Positions 1 through 11,651 are shown, numbered from the stretch's first letter. The stretch is DNA of 64,000 bases from Antedon mediterranea (GCF_964355755.1 NC_092673.1:33799648-33863647), one strand, 5' to 3'. Notes: generated by a model from the letters alone, not told the origin. Numbers and translations: made by a program.

Positions 1-3000
1 CTGCTATTATAAATCACAAGACAAATAAATACAAAATGATTGGTTTACCTTGGTTACTTCGACACTTTCTTGTCTGAATTCAGTAAGTTTGTCGATGGAC
101 GCACGCAAGTACTTCTTCTCATTTTCTGTACCAATCACATAGTTTCCTGCTGTAGAGCGTTGCCTAAGAGATTTTAACTCTCGACTAAACAGCTCCATCT
201 TTAAAAATAAAATATAAAAATGGTGATATAAGTAAGTATTATACTTTACTGTTTAAAGCCCAACCATCTGAATTCTTTTTTTATTTTCTTTCGTTTGTCA
301 TTAAATTATTTTAAAAAAATTCACATACATAAGAAATGTCACATGCATGACAAAAATTATAAGAAAAATAGTTGTATAAATAATTCCGAAAAAAAGTCCT
401 AATACTGTCTTCCTTCTTGATTACCTCTTCTTTAATTTTTGCTGAGAAAACTGATTGCAATTTTTCAGATCCTGGACTTGTTTGAGTTGTCTGTAGGGTC
501 TCTGTAGCTGCTCCCTGCTTAATATTTGTAGCTTGTACAACACTGGGTTTAGTAGGTTGTGGTGTGGTTACAACAGGAACAGTGAATTGAGATACAGGTG
601 TAGCTGGTGCTGCATGATCTTGTGGTGTACTGAATGCCTTAGCCCGGGTCTGCTGGACTCCAAGTTGAGGAACAGTCTTAGCTCGAGCTCCCTGACCTGG
701 AATGGATGCTACTTCTGCCACAGGCTTGATGACATTGACGGAAGCACCGGATTGTGTCTGTAAGCCTAATGGTGAGAATAATGAATAACAGGTTAAAATC
801 ATGAATTAAATAGATGAGATAATAAGAACTGTTAAACTCAACCATTGGTGTCAGGCAAGTTAAATATGATATGAAGTTACCTACCTGGAGCAGTAGGTTT
901 TGTGAGTTGGCCAAAACTAGTTGACTCGGAACCTGCAGCAGATATAAATGAGAATCCAGTTGGCTTCGTTGCTGGTTGTGAGAAAGCGGATACTGGTTCT
1001 GCCTGTGGTGGGGGCTTAGGTGCAGAGAAGGAGAATGATGATGAAGCACCAGAGAGAGAGAATGTTGATTGGCTTATGGCTGCAGATTGAGCTCCAGCAG
1101 TCTGTAACTGAGTGGTTACTGCTGGTGGTGTAAAGGCACCTTTGGACTGACTAGAGAACATACTTCCAGGGTTTGAAACTGGAGGTGTAGAACCAGCTAA
1201 TGAGACATTGCTTGATGACGTGGTTGACTTGGGAGCAAAAGAGAATGGACTGCTAGAAGATGCTGTTGATGATTGTCCAAATGAAAATCCTGTCATTCCA
1301 GTTGCTTGCGGATGCCCAGAGGCTGGGGCTGTCTTTGAAGTGAAAGAAAATCCACCAGAATTACTACCAGATGGTTGACCAAATGGCACGCTTGTTGGCT
1401 TTGCACCAAATGATAAACCTGCAGCAGAGGTTGCAGTAGGAGTGGTAAAAGAGAAGCTGGCAACAGGAGCTGTAGATGAACTCATGCTCTGGATAGATGC
1501 TGTATTTGGTACACTTGTCTGTGCATGACCACCTCCAATGGAAGAAGCACTTTGAATTTGTTTAGAAGCTACTGAAGCTGGCATACTTGGAACCACAGCA
1601 TCACCTCCTCCAGAACCTTTCAGAAAACCAAAACAGGTCAAAAATTTAAAAAGGGATGTCATAGAAGTAAATAGTATTGCCTGAAATCTCATGAAATTCA
1701 AAGTGATCTTAAACAAAGGCCATAGATGTTTAAGATAAAATAATACAAGGGTAACTTTTTCATGTAACTAAGTCCAAAAGGTTGTCATTTACAAACCATG
1801 TGAAAACACAATTAATTAGTCACGTTCCCAATTGAGCCCAATTTTTCATAATAGACTTTTCTCATAACTTACCTGATGGTTGTCTTTGACCTGGTGGAAA
1901 AGCTACAGGAGGTGCGGTTATAACTGGACATTCTGTGTCGTATAACATGTAAAACGGGCAGAGTTTACCCTCTGTTGACAAAGTGATGACTATTGGAGCA
2001 GGTCGCCCACCTAAACCAAAAAGAATAATACTAGAAAATCAAATGTTCTAGCCATTTTTTCAAGATGAGGTTCTTTAGAGAAAACGTTTTCAAGGTTTTG
2101 AGAGAGGCTGCTTTTAAAGATTAACCACATTGGCTCTCATTTAAAGATGAGCATTTCCGTTCTAATCACATTTGTTTTAATTTACATCAAAAGATGAGAG
2201 ACTAATGCTTATTGGCTCCTGTTAAAAACCTGCTTGAACTTCTGGTGATTTTTATGTTTTTGTTTTGAATCAGCTTCTTCTTAATTTTAGTTATTTATTG
2301 ACTAACCTGACTGATCTAATTCTGATGTCAGATCCAATGCTATTCCCAGTGGATATGTTTCTTTATTACTAACCTGACTGATATAATTCTGATGTCAGAT
2401 CCAATGCTATTCCTAGTGGATATGTTTCTTTACTGTAACTAACCTGACTGATCTAATTCTGATGTCAGATCTAATGCTATTCCTAGTGGATATGTTTCTT
2501 TACTGTAACTAACCTGACTGATCTAATTCTGATGTCAGATCTAATGCTATTCCTAGTGGATATGTTTCTTTATTGACTAACCTGACTGATCTAATTCTGA
2601 TGTCAGATCCAATGCTATTCCTAGTGGATATGTTTCTTTATTACTAACCTGACTGATATAATTCTGATGTCAGATCCAATGCTATTCCTAGTGGATATGT
2701 TTCTTTATTACTAACCTGACTGGTATAATTCTGATGTCAGATCCAATGCTATTCCTAGTGGATATGTTTCTTTATTGCTAACCTGACTGATCTAATTCCG
2801 ATGTCAGATCCAATGCTATTCCTAGTGGATATGTTTCTTTATTACTAACCTGACTGATATAATTCTGATGTCAGATCCAATGCTATTCCTAGTGGATATG
2901 TTTCTTTATTACTAACCTGACTGATCTAATTCTGATGTCAGATCTAATGCTATTCCTAGTGGATATGTTTCTTTATTACTAACCTGACTGATATAATTCT

Positions 3001-6000
3001 GATGTCAGATCCAATGCTATTCCTTGTGGATATGTTTCTTTATTACTAACCTGACTGATCTAATTCTGATGTCAGATCCAATGCTATTCCTAGTGGATAT
3101 GTTTCTTTATTGACTAACCTGACTGATATAATTCTGATGTCAGATCCAATGCTATTCCTAGTGGATATGTTTCTTTATTGACTAACCTGACTGATATAAT
3201 TCTGATGTCAGATCCAATGCTATTCCTAGTGGATATGTTTCTTTTTTACTGTAACTAACCTGATTGAACTAATTCTGATGTCAGATCCAATGCTATTCCT
3301 AGTGGATATGTTTCTTTATTGACTAACCTGACTGATCTAATTCTGATGTCAGATCCAATGCTATTCCTAGTGGATATGTTTCTGTATTGACTAACCTGAC
3401 TGATATAATTCTGATGTCAGATCTAATGCTATTCCTAGTGGATATGTTTCTTTTTTACTGTAACTAACCTGATTGAACTAATTCTGATGTCAGATCCAAT
3501 GCTATTCCTAGTGGATATGTTTCTGTATTGACTAACCTGACTGATTTAATTCTGATGTCAGATCTAATGCTATTCCTAGTGGATATGTTTCTGTATTGAC
3601 TAACCTGACTGATATAATTCTGATGTCAGATCTAATGCTATTCCTAGTGGATATGTTTCTTTTTTACTGTAACTAACCTGACTGATATAATTCTGATGTC
3701 AGATCCAATGCTATTCCTAGTGGATATGTTTCTGTATTGACTAACCTGACTGATATAATTCTGATGTCAGATCTAATGCTATTCCTAGTGGATATGTTTC
3801 TTTATTACTGTAACTAACCTGATTGAACTAAATCTGATGTCAGATCCAATGCTATTCCTACTAGTGGATATGTTTCTTTATTGATTAACCTGACTGATAT
3901 AATTCTGATGTCAGATCTAATGCTATTCCTAGTGGATATGTTTCTTTATTGACTAACCTGACTGATTTAATTCTGAAGTCAGATCCAATGCTATTCCTAG
4001 TGGATATGTATCATCGTTGTTAGCATTCAGCGGTAGTGTCAATCTAGCATTGTCATTCACGTTCCAAATCTCCCATTGGTTTGGATTTTTTTGTTGTTTC
4101 CCCATAAGACCCATGTCAGCTCCATTACTCTGCATTGCCAGCAATATTTCCCTGTAAAATTAACATGAAAGTAAGAGTTTAATCTTGCTAAATATCAGTA
4201 AAGTATTAAAAAGGACATTCTAATACTATAATATCAAATAATATCAAACTTACCATTTATCAATATACTTGAGGTAGTATTGGCCTTTTCGTTCTCCTTC
4301 ACCCATGCAAATATCCTCAAAATTGTTAAACATTGGATCTCCATCTTTCTACATATAAAATAGAGATTTAATAGCAAGAATCAGGCAAAATATAAATACA
4401 TGTTTTTGTTAAGAATAGAGTAATACTTAATTTACTTAACTTCACACATTGGATGGTTTTGAATTTCTAAAGCGCAAAAAAAAAAGTTTTTAAGTGCTCC
4501 GACAACAAGTGAAAAAGATCAAGGAAAAAGTGAAAGTTCATGCCAGCTCTAAATCAAAGTATGGGGATACCACCTTGTCACTCACCAGAGTTTAACTAAT
4601 AAACTGTGGTTAGCACCAGTTGGCAGTCTTCTATCCTATTAACGGTTTATATAAATAAACATGAAAAACTGACAAAATAGTTTTTGTCCTTACCGGTGCT
4701 GAGACAGTAACAACATTTGGTTGTAGACGACCATCAGTATCGGCATATGCCGCAATAAACTTGTAAGTTGACAGCCAACAAACATCAACAACTAGAAGAA
4801 ATTTAGAAATGCGTCTTTAACCACTGAGACAACATGAATTTATGAATAAAATTACTAAAATGTTTTACAGTAACTAAATTTTACCTGTAACTCTATCAAA
4901 TGAAATGTATATGGCTTTTGAATACAGTATGTCTCACTGTAATTCAGCTATCTCTATTTTACCTGTAACTCTATCATCAAATGTATAAGGCTTTTGAATA
5001 CAGTATGTCTCACTGTAATTTAGCTATCTCTATTTTACCTGTAACTCTATCATCAAATGTATAAGGCTTTTGAATGCTATACTTTGTAATGTTTATATTT
5101 TCGCACCGCGGCTCTAGCCAGCTATGTCCCAGGAGGACACATTCATTAATAAGCTGTTTCATAGCGGTAGCTTAGTATCTAAGGCTGACAGTTTTGTGAA
5201 TTTGGAAACTCGACTATAATTTATAGGTAGCTGCTGGACCCAAAAAACGTCTGGGAGAAGAGAGTCTATATGAAAGCCTTTGCTGATAATACAGTATTAT
5301 TGAGATGTAGACGGAAATCTGTAAAATCTTGATCAATAAATAATAACTTCGTTTTTGCTGTGAACCAGGTCGGTATTATAATAAGTCACTGTCAAATAAT
5401 CATTCGATAATGGTCAAAACTTTATTTTGGCTCTGTCAACATAAAGGGAGGTATTTACAATGACTTTCTTTTGACTGTCAATCTAGGCCAATGTTATAAT
5501 AATACGCCGTCAGATATTAAATCATTGAAACAGTCCTCGTAAATTTGTTGTTGGTTATCAGATGCCGTGGGGGGTCCAATCAATTATCGTCAGAAGGTGA
5601 ACAATCAGTCTAGGTAGCAGCAGCAGATTATTAGGAACGCCTGCTCCATTAATTAATCCAGAAAAAGGTTTGTACATTATCTATTTGTTTATTAGCCTTC
5701 TCCTAACACAATTATATTTTCTTTAAAAAAAAGGTTTTATAAGTGGTTTCAACATTTATGATAGTAATGTCACAGTTCTGTGTCTGGACGCAAGTTCATA
5801 GACCTACTAGTTATATTATTCATATTAACTGATACTTACTCTTCATTTACCGTAAAGTTCATTTTTAATGAAATATATAATATAAATTGGCTTCGTAACA
5901 ATTAATTAGTGTTGAAAAGGTTAGTTTTTTGGTGATAGGTGAAAATGACATGTAACTTCGTAATCAATTTATTTTTTTGTATAAAGGCCCAATTACACTA

Positions 6001-9000
6001 TGACGATAACGACGGACGATAAATATATAGCATGCATTTTTTTTACATAAACCAAAAGAAATTAGAAAGGTTTTCGTTCTAGACCTATAGGATAATCATT
6101 TATGCTGTCTTTGATAAAAATAATGTTTTTCAAATTCCAATCAAATGACGTCATGATAAATAAAAACAATAAAATCGCTGTATTGTCACGATATTATTGG
6201 TTTTACTAATCATGACGTCATTTGATTGGACGTGTGAAAATATAATTTTCATCAAAGGAATTGTTTATTTTTCTTTTGGTTTATGTATTAAAAATGCACA
6301 TTTGTCTATTTATCGTCGATCGTTATCGTCCTAGTGTATGGGCCTTATGCTGTAAATGTTCAATTAATTGATCATTCCGATTTTATTAGTTGGACTCTTG
6401 CACAGTTGCTGTCTAATCGTTGTTGTGTAATATCATTTCGAACCATATTAAAATCATAAAGAGATTCATATACCTTAACATGTGGCTGTGCATGGAAGTC
6501 TGGTCTACACAAACTCGGACCCGAGAGTCTAAATAAATACTTTCATTTAAAATGTAAAATAAGACTGCAAAATTGGGCTTATCAACAAATAAATACTTTC
6601 GTTCAAAATTTAAAATAAGACTGCACAATTGGGCTTATCAACAAATAAAATACTTTTTTTTCAAAATGTAAAATTAAGACTGGAAAATTGGGCTTATAAA
6701 CAAATAAATACTTTTTTTCAAAATTTAAAATTAAGATTGGAAAATTGGGCTTATAAACAAATAAATACTTCCGTTCAAAATGTAAGAAAACATTTTTTAA
6801 ATATAATCCTTAAGCTCTATCTATACTATCAAACTAAATATGATGTGCTCATATTATATAGACATGACGATGTCATATCACTACGATAATCGGGCATATC
6901 ACTACCATATTTGGGCACATCACACTTTTTTTGTTAAACTAGTTGGGACAGTGTAGACACAGAACTATGTGATCGAAACATTAGTCGGAATTGGACTGAC
7001 GCGATTGATTTAATTGGGTATTTTTATTAATGTAATGATTCATTAAAAACTATAATACCGATACGCGTTTGGTATTGAGCAATGGTGCAAAAAACCCTGA
7101 GAAATAATGTTATAACGCGATTTGGTGATAGCTTAGCAATAATACAACCCATATACTGTACTATTATTATAAATACCTATTACAAATCCATTCATATAAC
7201 TTTTCATCGCGAACCGAAAATGTATAAATGTTATTCTACAGACAGTAATTATATATTCAAAAGCCATATTATTATTATTATCAATACCTAAATGCGATAG
7301 TAATAACCACATACATTATTCCCAATACAAGTTTGTGCGTTTAATTCTAGAAAGAAACGACTGTGCTGACAGGCCAATGACATAAATCACAAGTAAAGTC
7401 CCAATTGTTCACTTGCGTTTTGATTGGCCGACCTATTATATTAGATTAATGAAGACTGTTCTTACAACTGTCCAGTCAAAAAGTTACGCGGCGTTTTTTG
7501 TAAGAAATATTTCTTGTTTATTTTAGATTGTAAAGGATCCCAATGGAAATAAGCTGATAAGCTTTTTGAGCTATCCTGGAAAGTCTTTTATAAATGTATT
7601 ATTTGTAATGTCCGTAATTTATGTTATCGCTTTGTATGTATTTTTTATGATGATTTTCCAAATAAATTCAATTCAATTCAATTCAATACAGTATGTCTCA
7701 CTGTAATTCAGCTATCTCTATTTTACCTGTAACTCTATCATGAGATGTATAAGGCTTTTGAATACAGTATGTCTCACTGTAATTTAGCTATCTCTATTTT
7801 ACCTGTAACTCTATCATCAAATGTATAAGGCTTTTGAATACGTCTCTTCTCAGTAAGTTGTAGATCATACTGTACCAGGCTACCATCTCCTTTACCAACA
7901 ACCAGTTGTTTACCTTTAGGGCTCCAGCACACTTTAAACAAAAATTAAGTTAAAAGTCTATTAAAAATATTCAGAAGGAATCTGAGTAAAGGTATTATAA
8001 AATGGTCTTTCTGCTTGAAATGCTGACACCCAACCATTAGACCACCAATGCTAAACAATACTAGTTCTTAATTGTTAATGTGTAAATACATAGATTGAAA
8101 TTAGCTTACTGGCTCTAGAATCATTATCCTTCTGTATCTTAGCAACTACTCTCACTCCAGCAGATGTTTCACACAGAATTAAGCTGCCATCTGACAGACA
8201 AGTAGCAAGAACCGTCAAATTTGTTGGATTCCAGCAAAGTTCAGTGACCCAGACGTCTGACCCCTGACTCAAAATCTGTGTAGACAATGCTTTAGCATTT
8301 GTACCCTATGGAGACAAAAGAGACATGGTATAGATTGTCTTACAACACACCATGTCCTTGTCATTTGATTGGATTGTTGGCCATATGATGTTAAATAACT
8401 GTACTATCGCACTCGTAATAATGTCATCGAGAGTGCAATTCCGTTATATGCGTGCAAGTACTGCAAATTTATTCTATTTTCATCTTTCACCAAAATATTC
8501 ATTATTTGTATATTATTTTCTATGGAAGGGTAAATACAGATTCCAAACATTTAAAAGGAACTTTACTGATGTTTTGTTTTGAAGTATAAACAATGAAGTT
8601 GAAATTGTCTTAAAGAGAGAGTTAAGCACTGACTTAATGGTGAAATGGTCAGCTTTTATGAGGTTTCTTGTTTAAAATTATTCTTTCTGTGGAATCTGGT
8701 ACATGAGGCTCACATAAACAGGTTCCACAACTTGTCTGCCACTATGGAAAATAGGATTCTCACCAGTGTTCTGTGTGCACCAGGGTAGTTGCATATAACA
8801 TGTGATAACTTACCAATTGGATCAATGACCTGACATCATAAAGGGCAATAATGAGGGCAGCATCCTTCTTATAGCAAACAGCAAGAGTGAGGTTATCTGC
8901 ACTAAGAGCAAGATGATGTGGCATGTAGCCAAGTTGTACATCAACATGGGGGTAGTCTGTCACTGTAGAATGATTGAACCAATTCTATTATTTTAACATG

Positions 9001-10368
9001 GGGGTAGTCTGTCACTGTAGAATGATTGAACCAATTCTATTATTTTAACATGGGGGTAGTCTGTCACTGTAAATGATCAAAACAATTCTATTATTTTAAC
9101 ATGGGGGTAGTCTGTCACTGTAGAATGATTGAACCAATTCTATTATTTTAACATGGGGGTAGTCTGTCACTGTAAATGATCAAAACAATTCTATTATTTT
9201 AACATGGGGGTAGTCTGTCACTGTAGAATGATTGAACCAATTCTATTATTTTAACATGGGGGTAGTCTGTCACTGTAAATGAGCAAAACAATTCTATTAT
9301 TCTTTTGTTGGTATTTTTAGCATTTACATAAAATTAGAATTTACACAAAATTAGCAAGACGTGATGGAAAATATTGGTTGTTCACACACCAGCTTAGCGT
9401 TGTCTTAAACCAAGACAGTGGTAGGCATCTTGTTTTGGTTACTCGGACACACCGGCTTAATTCATAAATGAATGAATTCTTTTTAAGTTTCTAAAAGCTA
9501 AATTATTAATTGATATTTTCAATCTAATTTTACCAGTTTCTTTCGATTTGTCAACTGTACTATTCAATCGAGTTAATTCTGCTGTTTTCACAATTTTCAA
9601 TCCTATATGAGGATAAAAAAAATAATTTGTAAACAAGATTTGATTAAAGATGAATTGTTTTAAATTGATTTACATTTTAACTGCTAATGTAAATCTTAAT
9701 GATGATACAATGGCACACAGCCAATAGCCCCAGTTGATTGGTTATAAACTCCTAAACTAATAACAAATTATCTTTTAAATCAATTCTAAAAATATAGTGT
9801 AATTTTGTTGGAACACTTTGTGATCCCCTGTTCTGCATCAACCTCTAGTTGAAGCTAATATCACTGTAAGGTATTCTGTATCAACCTCTACACTACACAA
9901 ATTAAATATATTGCAGATATAATAATTATTGTTACAATGTACTTTACCTTTGTTGTATCCAATGTAAAGGTAGCCATATTTGTTGCAAGCAACCACAATA
10001 TTATATCGTTCACTTGGAATAGCATCATCTACGTTAGTATTAAATATCTGCAATTTACACATCTCCTTAAATTTCAGATCCTATAATAAAACAAATTCAG
10101 ATTAAAATATTACATCAGATAATTGTAAATACATATCTGTACAGAACTTGGCAATTGAGAGTTTGTCTTGATCTGGATTTGGGGAAGAAACTCAGGTTTA
10201 CATTAGCATATACAGTATGTACAAAACAGGAAATTCAATAGTGCATTTAAATCTGTGATTGCATCTCAGATTTAAATTAAATCCAACAATGTTTAGAATA
10301 TCTTTGATAGGGGCCTACTAAATAATAAATTCAGATTTACTCACTTCAACTAAACGTTCTTCATCCAT
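1..10368 (-). CDS. NUP214: Nucleoporin NUP214, spliced gene, 3' end off the window
   Basis: NUP214 sits on the cytoplasmic face of the nuclear pore, where its N-terminal seven-bladed propeller binds the mRNA-export helicase DDX19/Dbp5. Its FG repeats bind transport receptors such as CRM1. Coding exons read from splice sites (5' to 3', minus strand): 10368-10345, 10080-9948, 8962-8814, 8305-8110, 7931-7803, 4791-4694, 4348-4254, 4151-3958, 2010-1873, 1616-885, 765-425, 198-49. Phases agree at every junction. The start is the ATG at 10368, giving MDEERLVE and then DLKFKEM. Propeller landmarks match the vertebrate family: [57 protein letters not shown] and [14 protein letters not shown]-type repeats and a coiled coil follow. 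The C-terminal FG region is off the left edge. Family identity is very secure; individual splice sites are predictions. Introns carry unusual arrays, annotated separately. Confidence 0.93.
49..198 (-). CDS. NUP214: NUP214 coiled-coil exon
   Basis: This exon follows an AAAG acceptor and encodes a charged helix starting [15 protein letters not shown] and ending ESVEVTK before a GTAAAC donor. It resembles the start of the vertebrate NUP214 coiled coil (the EELKDLRLRS-like segment), through which NUP214 assembles with NUP88 and NUP62. The internal ATG at 198 is in phase with the preceding exon, which ends in KIKEE, so it need not be a translation start. The rest of the coiled coil and the C-terminal FG domain are beyond the left edge. 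Confidence 0.85.
885..1616 (-). CDS. NUP214: NUP214 FG-repeat exon
   Basis: This 732-nt exon is rich in Ser, Thr, Ala, Pro and Gly, with spaced phenylalanine repeats such as [38 protein letters not shown] and FSFSAPKPP. This is typical of the unfolded FG region that binds transport receptors. It opens after an AAAG acceptor and closes at a CAG donor at 885 followed by GTAGGT. Both ends are phase 1, matching the neighbouring exons 2010-1873 and 765-425. The following exon (765-425) is a Pro/Thr/Gln-rich linker with few FG motifs. Confidence 0.9.
2284..3957 (-). repeat. Exon-edge minisatellite A in a NUP214 intron (about 25 units)
   Basis: About 25 tandem units of roughly 60-75 bp. Read on the minus strand, each unit contains the last ~55 nt of the NUP214 exon 4151-3958 (encoding [15 protein letters not shown]) plus its CAG|GTTAGT donor and a short A/T-rich spacer with AATAAAGAAAC. 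The array starts directly at the real donor (3958) and runs downstream into the intron. Units differ by a few substitutions and small indels in the spacer. Confidence 0.95.
3958..10368 (-). CDS. NUP214: NUP214 beta-propeller exons (N-terminal domain)
   Basis: Eight exons (10368-10345, 10080-9948, 8962-8814, 8305-8110, 7931-7803, 4791-4694, 4348-4254, 4151-3958) encode most of the N-terminal propeller. The exon at 2010-1873 adds [17 protein letters not shown], the last blade. Each junction has a GT donor and an AG acceptor, for example GTGAGT after 10345, GTAAGT after 8814 and GTAAGC after 8110. WD-like strands can be seen in each exon ([47 protein letters not shown]). The intron between 7803 and 4791 is over 3 kb, because a block of transposon-derived DNA was inserted into a tandem array derived from the exon end. 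Confidence 0.9.
4873..5075 (-). repeat. Exon-edge minisatellite B, distal part
   Basis: Three units of about 76 bp whose minus-strand sequence repeats the last ~36 nt of the NUP214 exon 7931-7803 (CAAAAGCCTTATACATTTGA and on to the donor ACAG|GTAAAA) with a 40-bp intronic spacer. The array continues at 7684-7802, next to the real exon. A 2.6-kb insertion separates the two parts. Confidence 0.9.
5982..6347. mobile_element. MITE with long terminal inverted repeats
   Basis: About 366 bp with imperfect inverted ends. The left end is TAAAGGCCCAATTACACTAT, then GACGATAACGACGGACGAT. The right end, in reverse complement, is TAAGGCCCATACACTAGGAC, then GATAACGATCGACGATAAAT. Inner arms (ACATAAACCAAAAGAAA, and ATCAAATGACGTCATGAT versus its complement) also pair. 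It has no coding capacity. The target duplication is unclear. Confidence 0.75.
6530..6790. repeat. 62-64 bp tandem repeat, 4 copies
   Basis: Four diverged copies of a unit containing ATAAATACTTT-C/T-GTTCAAAATTTAAAAT and ACTGCAAAATTGGGCTTA. The open frames across it come only from the repeat. Confidence 0.85.
7684..7802 (-). repeat. Exon-edge minisatellite B, part next to the exon
   Basis: One full and one partial ~76-bp unit lying between the real donor at 7803 and the inserted block. The unit is the same as at 4873-5075: exon end, GTAAAA donor and spacer. Confidence 0.88.
8995..9290 (-). repeat. Exon-edge minisatellite C (acceptor side)
   Basis: Six units of 51-52 bp directly upstream (in gene sense) of the NUP214 exon 8962-8814. 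Each unit contains the CTACAG or TTACAG acceptor and the first ~20 nt of the exon (TGACAGACTACCCCCATGTT), followed by an A/T-rich spacer. Two unit types, with GAATGATTGAACC or AAATGATCAAAAC spacers (plus strand), partly alternate. Confidence 0.93.
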
Positions 10369-10930
10369 CTTGAAGAATACACTTAGAGTTTGTCAGCTCA
10401 AACAGCAACTAAATTAACAAATCAATTATAAAATAAACGGCCTAGTTAGTAGTAATGTATTAGGCCTACCTACAGTACAGGAAGCTAGAGGGTCTAGCTA
10501 GGCCTAGCTAGTTATAGTAGTAGTAGAAATATATAGAATACTGAATAGGCCTAGGCCTAGCTAGGCCTCCTCAACTCATAATAGTAAAGTAATATACATG
10601 TAACATAGTAGGCCTCTAGACTACGCTAGCCTAAAGCATTTGTTGTTGTAAAAATTCCTTTTTTTTTAATGGAGTCCTTTTTAATCCACGGCTTACATTG
10701 GTTTGCGACCGATTCGGTCACATCTCGGGCCAAATTACTCCGGCGAACAAAAATGGGGCGCTATAAGTATAAGTAAGGCAGTTTCACAGCGCTTTGCAAC
10801 CAATACTACTAATAGAGAGGGCCGAGGAGGAGGCCTAGACTAAACCTAATAAATGGCTGCTTAATACAGCATTCATTCAACTAATGCATTTCCTACAATG
10901 ACCTTATTCAAAATTTATTTTGTAAGATTC
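10369..10930. promoter_or_regulatory. NUP214 5' flank, no further gene seen
   Basis: This is the presumed upstream and promoter region of NUP214, immediately 5' of the ATG at 10368. It has many palindromic CTAGGCCTAG-type motifs (10490-10570) and a less A/T-rich stretch at 10680-10830. No TATA box placed at a clear distance and no other reading frame is supported. Duplication copy A begins at about 10930. Confidence 0.4.
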
Positions 10931-11344
10931 TCTAATTTACATTATTCACCTAGGCTAGGCCTACATGGTCATTTTAAAAGACAATAACAATAGGCCTAGG
11001 CCTAGCACGTTTCCTTACCCACCACCACACCACTCGCTTTTGCTAGATAAAATGGAATAACATGTGGGTACCACCAAAGTGGTGGTAAAAGCAAACCTCT
11101 AAAAAGTATGGAACGTCAAAGGTGCCTTTTGAGTGACAATATCAAAGTACAGAACACGTATCCTCCAAGCTTCTTCTCTAGCCAATGATATGAAATGTTT
11201 TTAATGCTGATATATATATATATATATAAATAGTGGTGAATTTAACGCAGACCATGAAAGCGAAAGTGCTCGATACAAAATGTAGAGCCAAATATAAATA
11301 AATAAATGAAAGACGCTAGTAAATTACCAACTGAACATTTTATT

Positions 11345-11388
11345 GCACTACAGGCTGTTTCATGAGTATGAACTCAATCTTCAGGTGC
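11345..11388 (-). ncRNA. Hammerhead ribozyme (left palindrome arm)
   Basis: On the minus strand: stem I GCAC pairs with GTGC; core CTGAAGA; stem II TGAG/CTCA with loop TTCATA; core GAAA; short stem III CAG-C-CTG; cleavage site TA. Hammerheads with a very short stem III are known at the ends of Penelope-like elements. Folding is inferred from reading alone. Confidence 0.72.
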
Positions 11389-11405
11389 TGAAGATTCAGA
11401 GCCAA

Positions 11406-11449
11406 GCACCTGAAGATTGAGTTCATACTCATGAAACAGCCTGTAGTGC
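11406..11449 (+). ncRNA. Hammerhead ribozyme (right palindrome arm)
   Basis: This is the exact inverted copy of the motif at 11345-11388, read on the plus strand: GCAC, CTGAAGA, stem II TGAG/CTCA, GAAA, CAG-C-CTG, TA, GTGC. All core positions are intact. Confidence 0.72.
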
Positions 11450-11486
11450 AATAAAATGTTCAGTTGGTAATTTACTAGCGTCTTTC

Positions 11487-11496
<10 letters not shown>

Positions 11497-11576
<80 letters not shown>
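11497..11576. repeat. (TA)n microsatellite
   Basis: A run of about 40 TA dinucleotides directly beside the palindrome. Confidence 0.95.
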
Positions 11577-11578
<2 letters not shown>

Positions 11579-11651
11579 CAAAGAGCTGCATAGGCAGGAT
11601 ATAGAAAAAAATCAAGATCAAATAAGTTAAAACTGCCTCAATATAGATTTA

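Larger units (their letters stand above)
5076..7683 (+). mobile_element. Composite retroelement/MITE block inserted in a NUP214 intron
   Basis: The block interrupts minisatellite B. The short direct repeat AAT lies at 5073-5075 and again at 7685-7687. Its right end (about 7520-7683) looks like a LINE 3' end: a GGATCCCAATGGAAATAAG-type motif, then AATAAA and a TTCAA pentamer tail. Segments 5105-5440 and 7475-7510 resemble 19075-19465 inside the hAT-like element, so they belong to one diverged repeat family. No intact protein is seen. It also holds a MITE and a short tandem array, listed separately. Confidence 0.6.
11298..11496. repeat. Perfect 91-bp inverted repeat (palindrome)
   Basis: The arms 11298-11388 and 11406-11496 are exact reverse complements, with a 17-nt spacer. 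Each arm contains a complete hammerhead-ribozyme-like motif and the segment CTGAACATTTTATTGCAC. A long TA dinucleotide tract (about 11495-11575) follows. It is most simply read as two head-to-head terminal repeats of a Penelope-like element. Confidence 0.92.
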
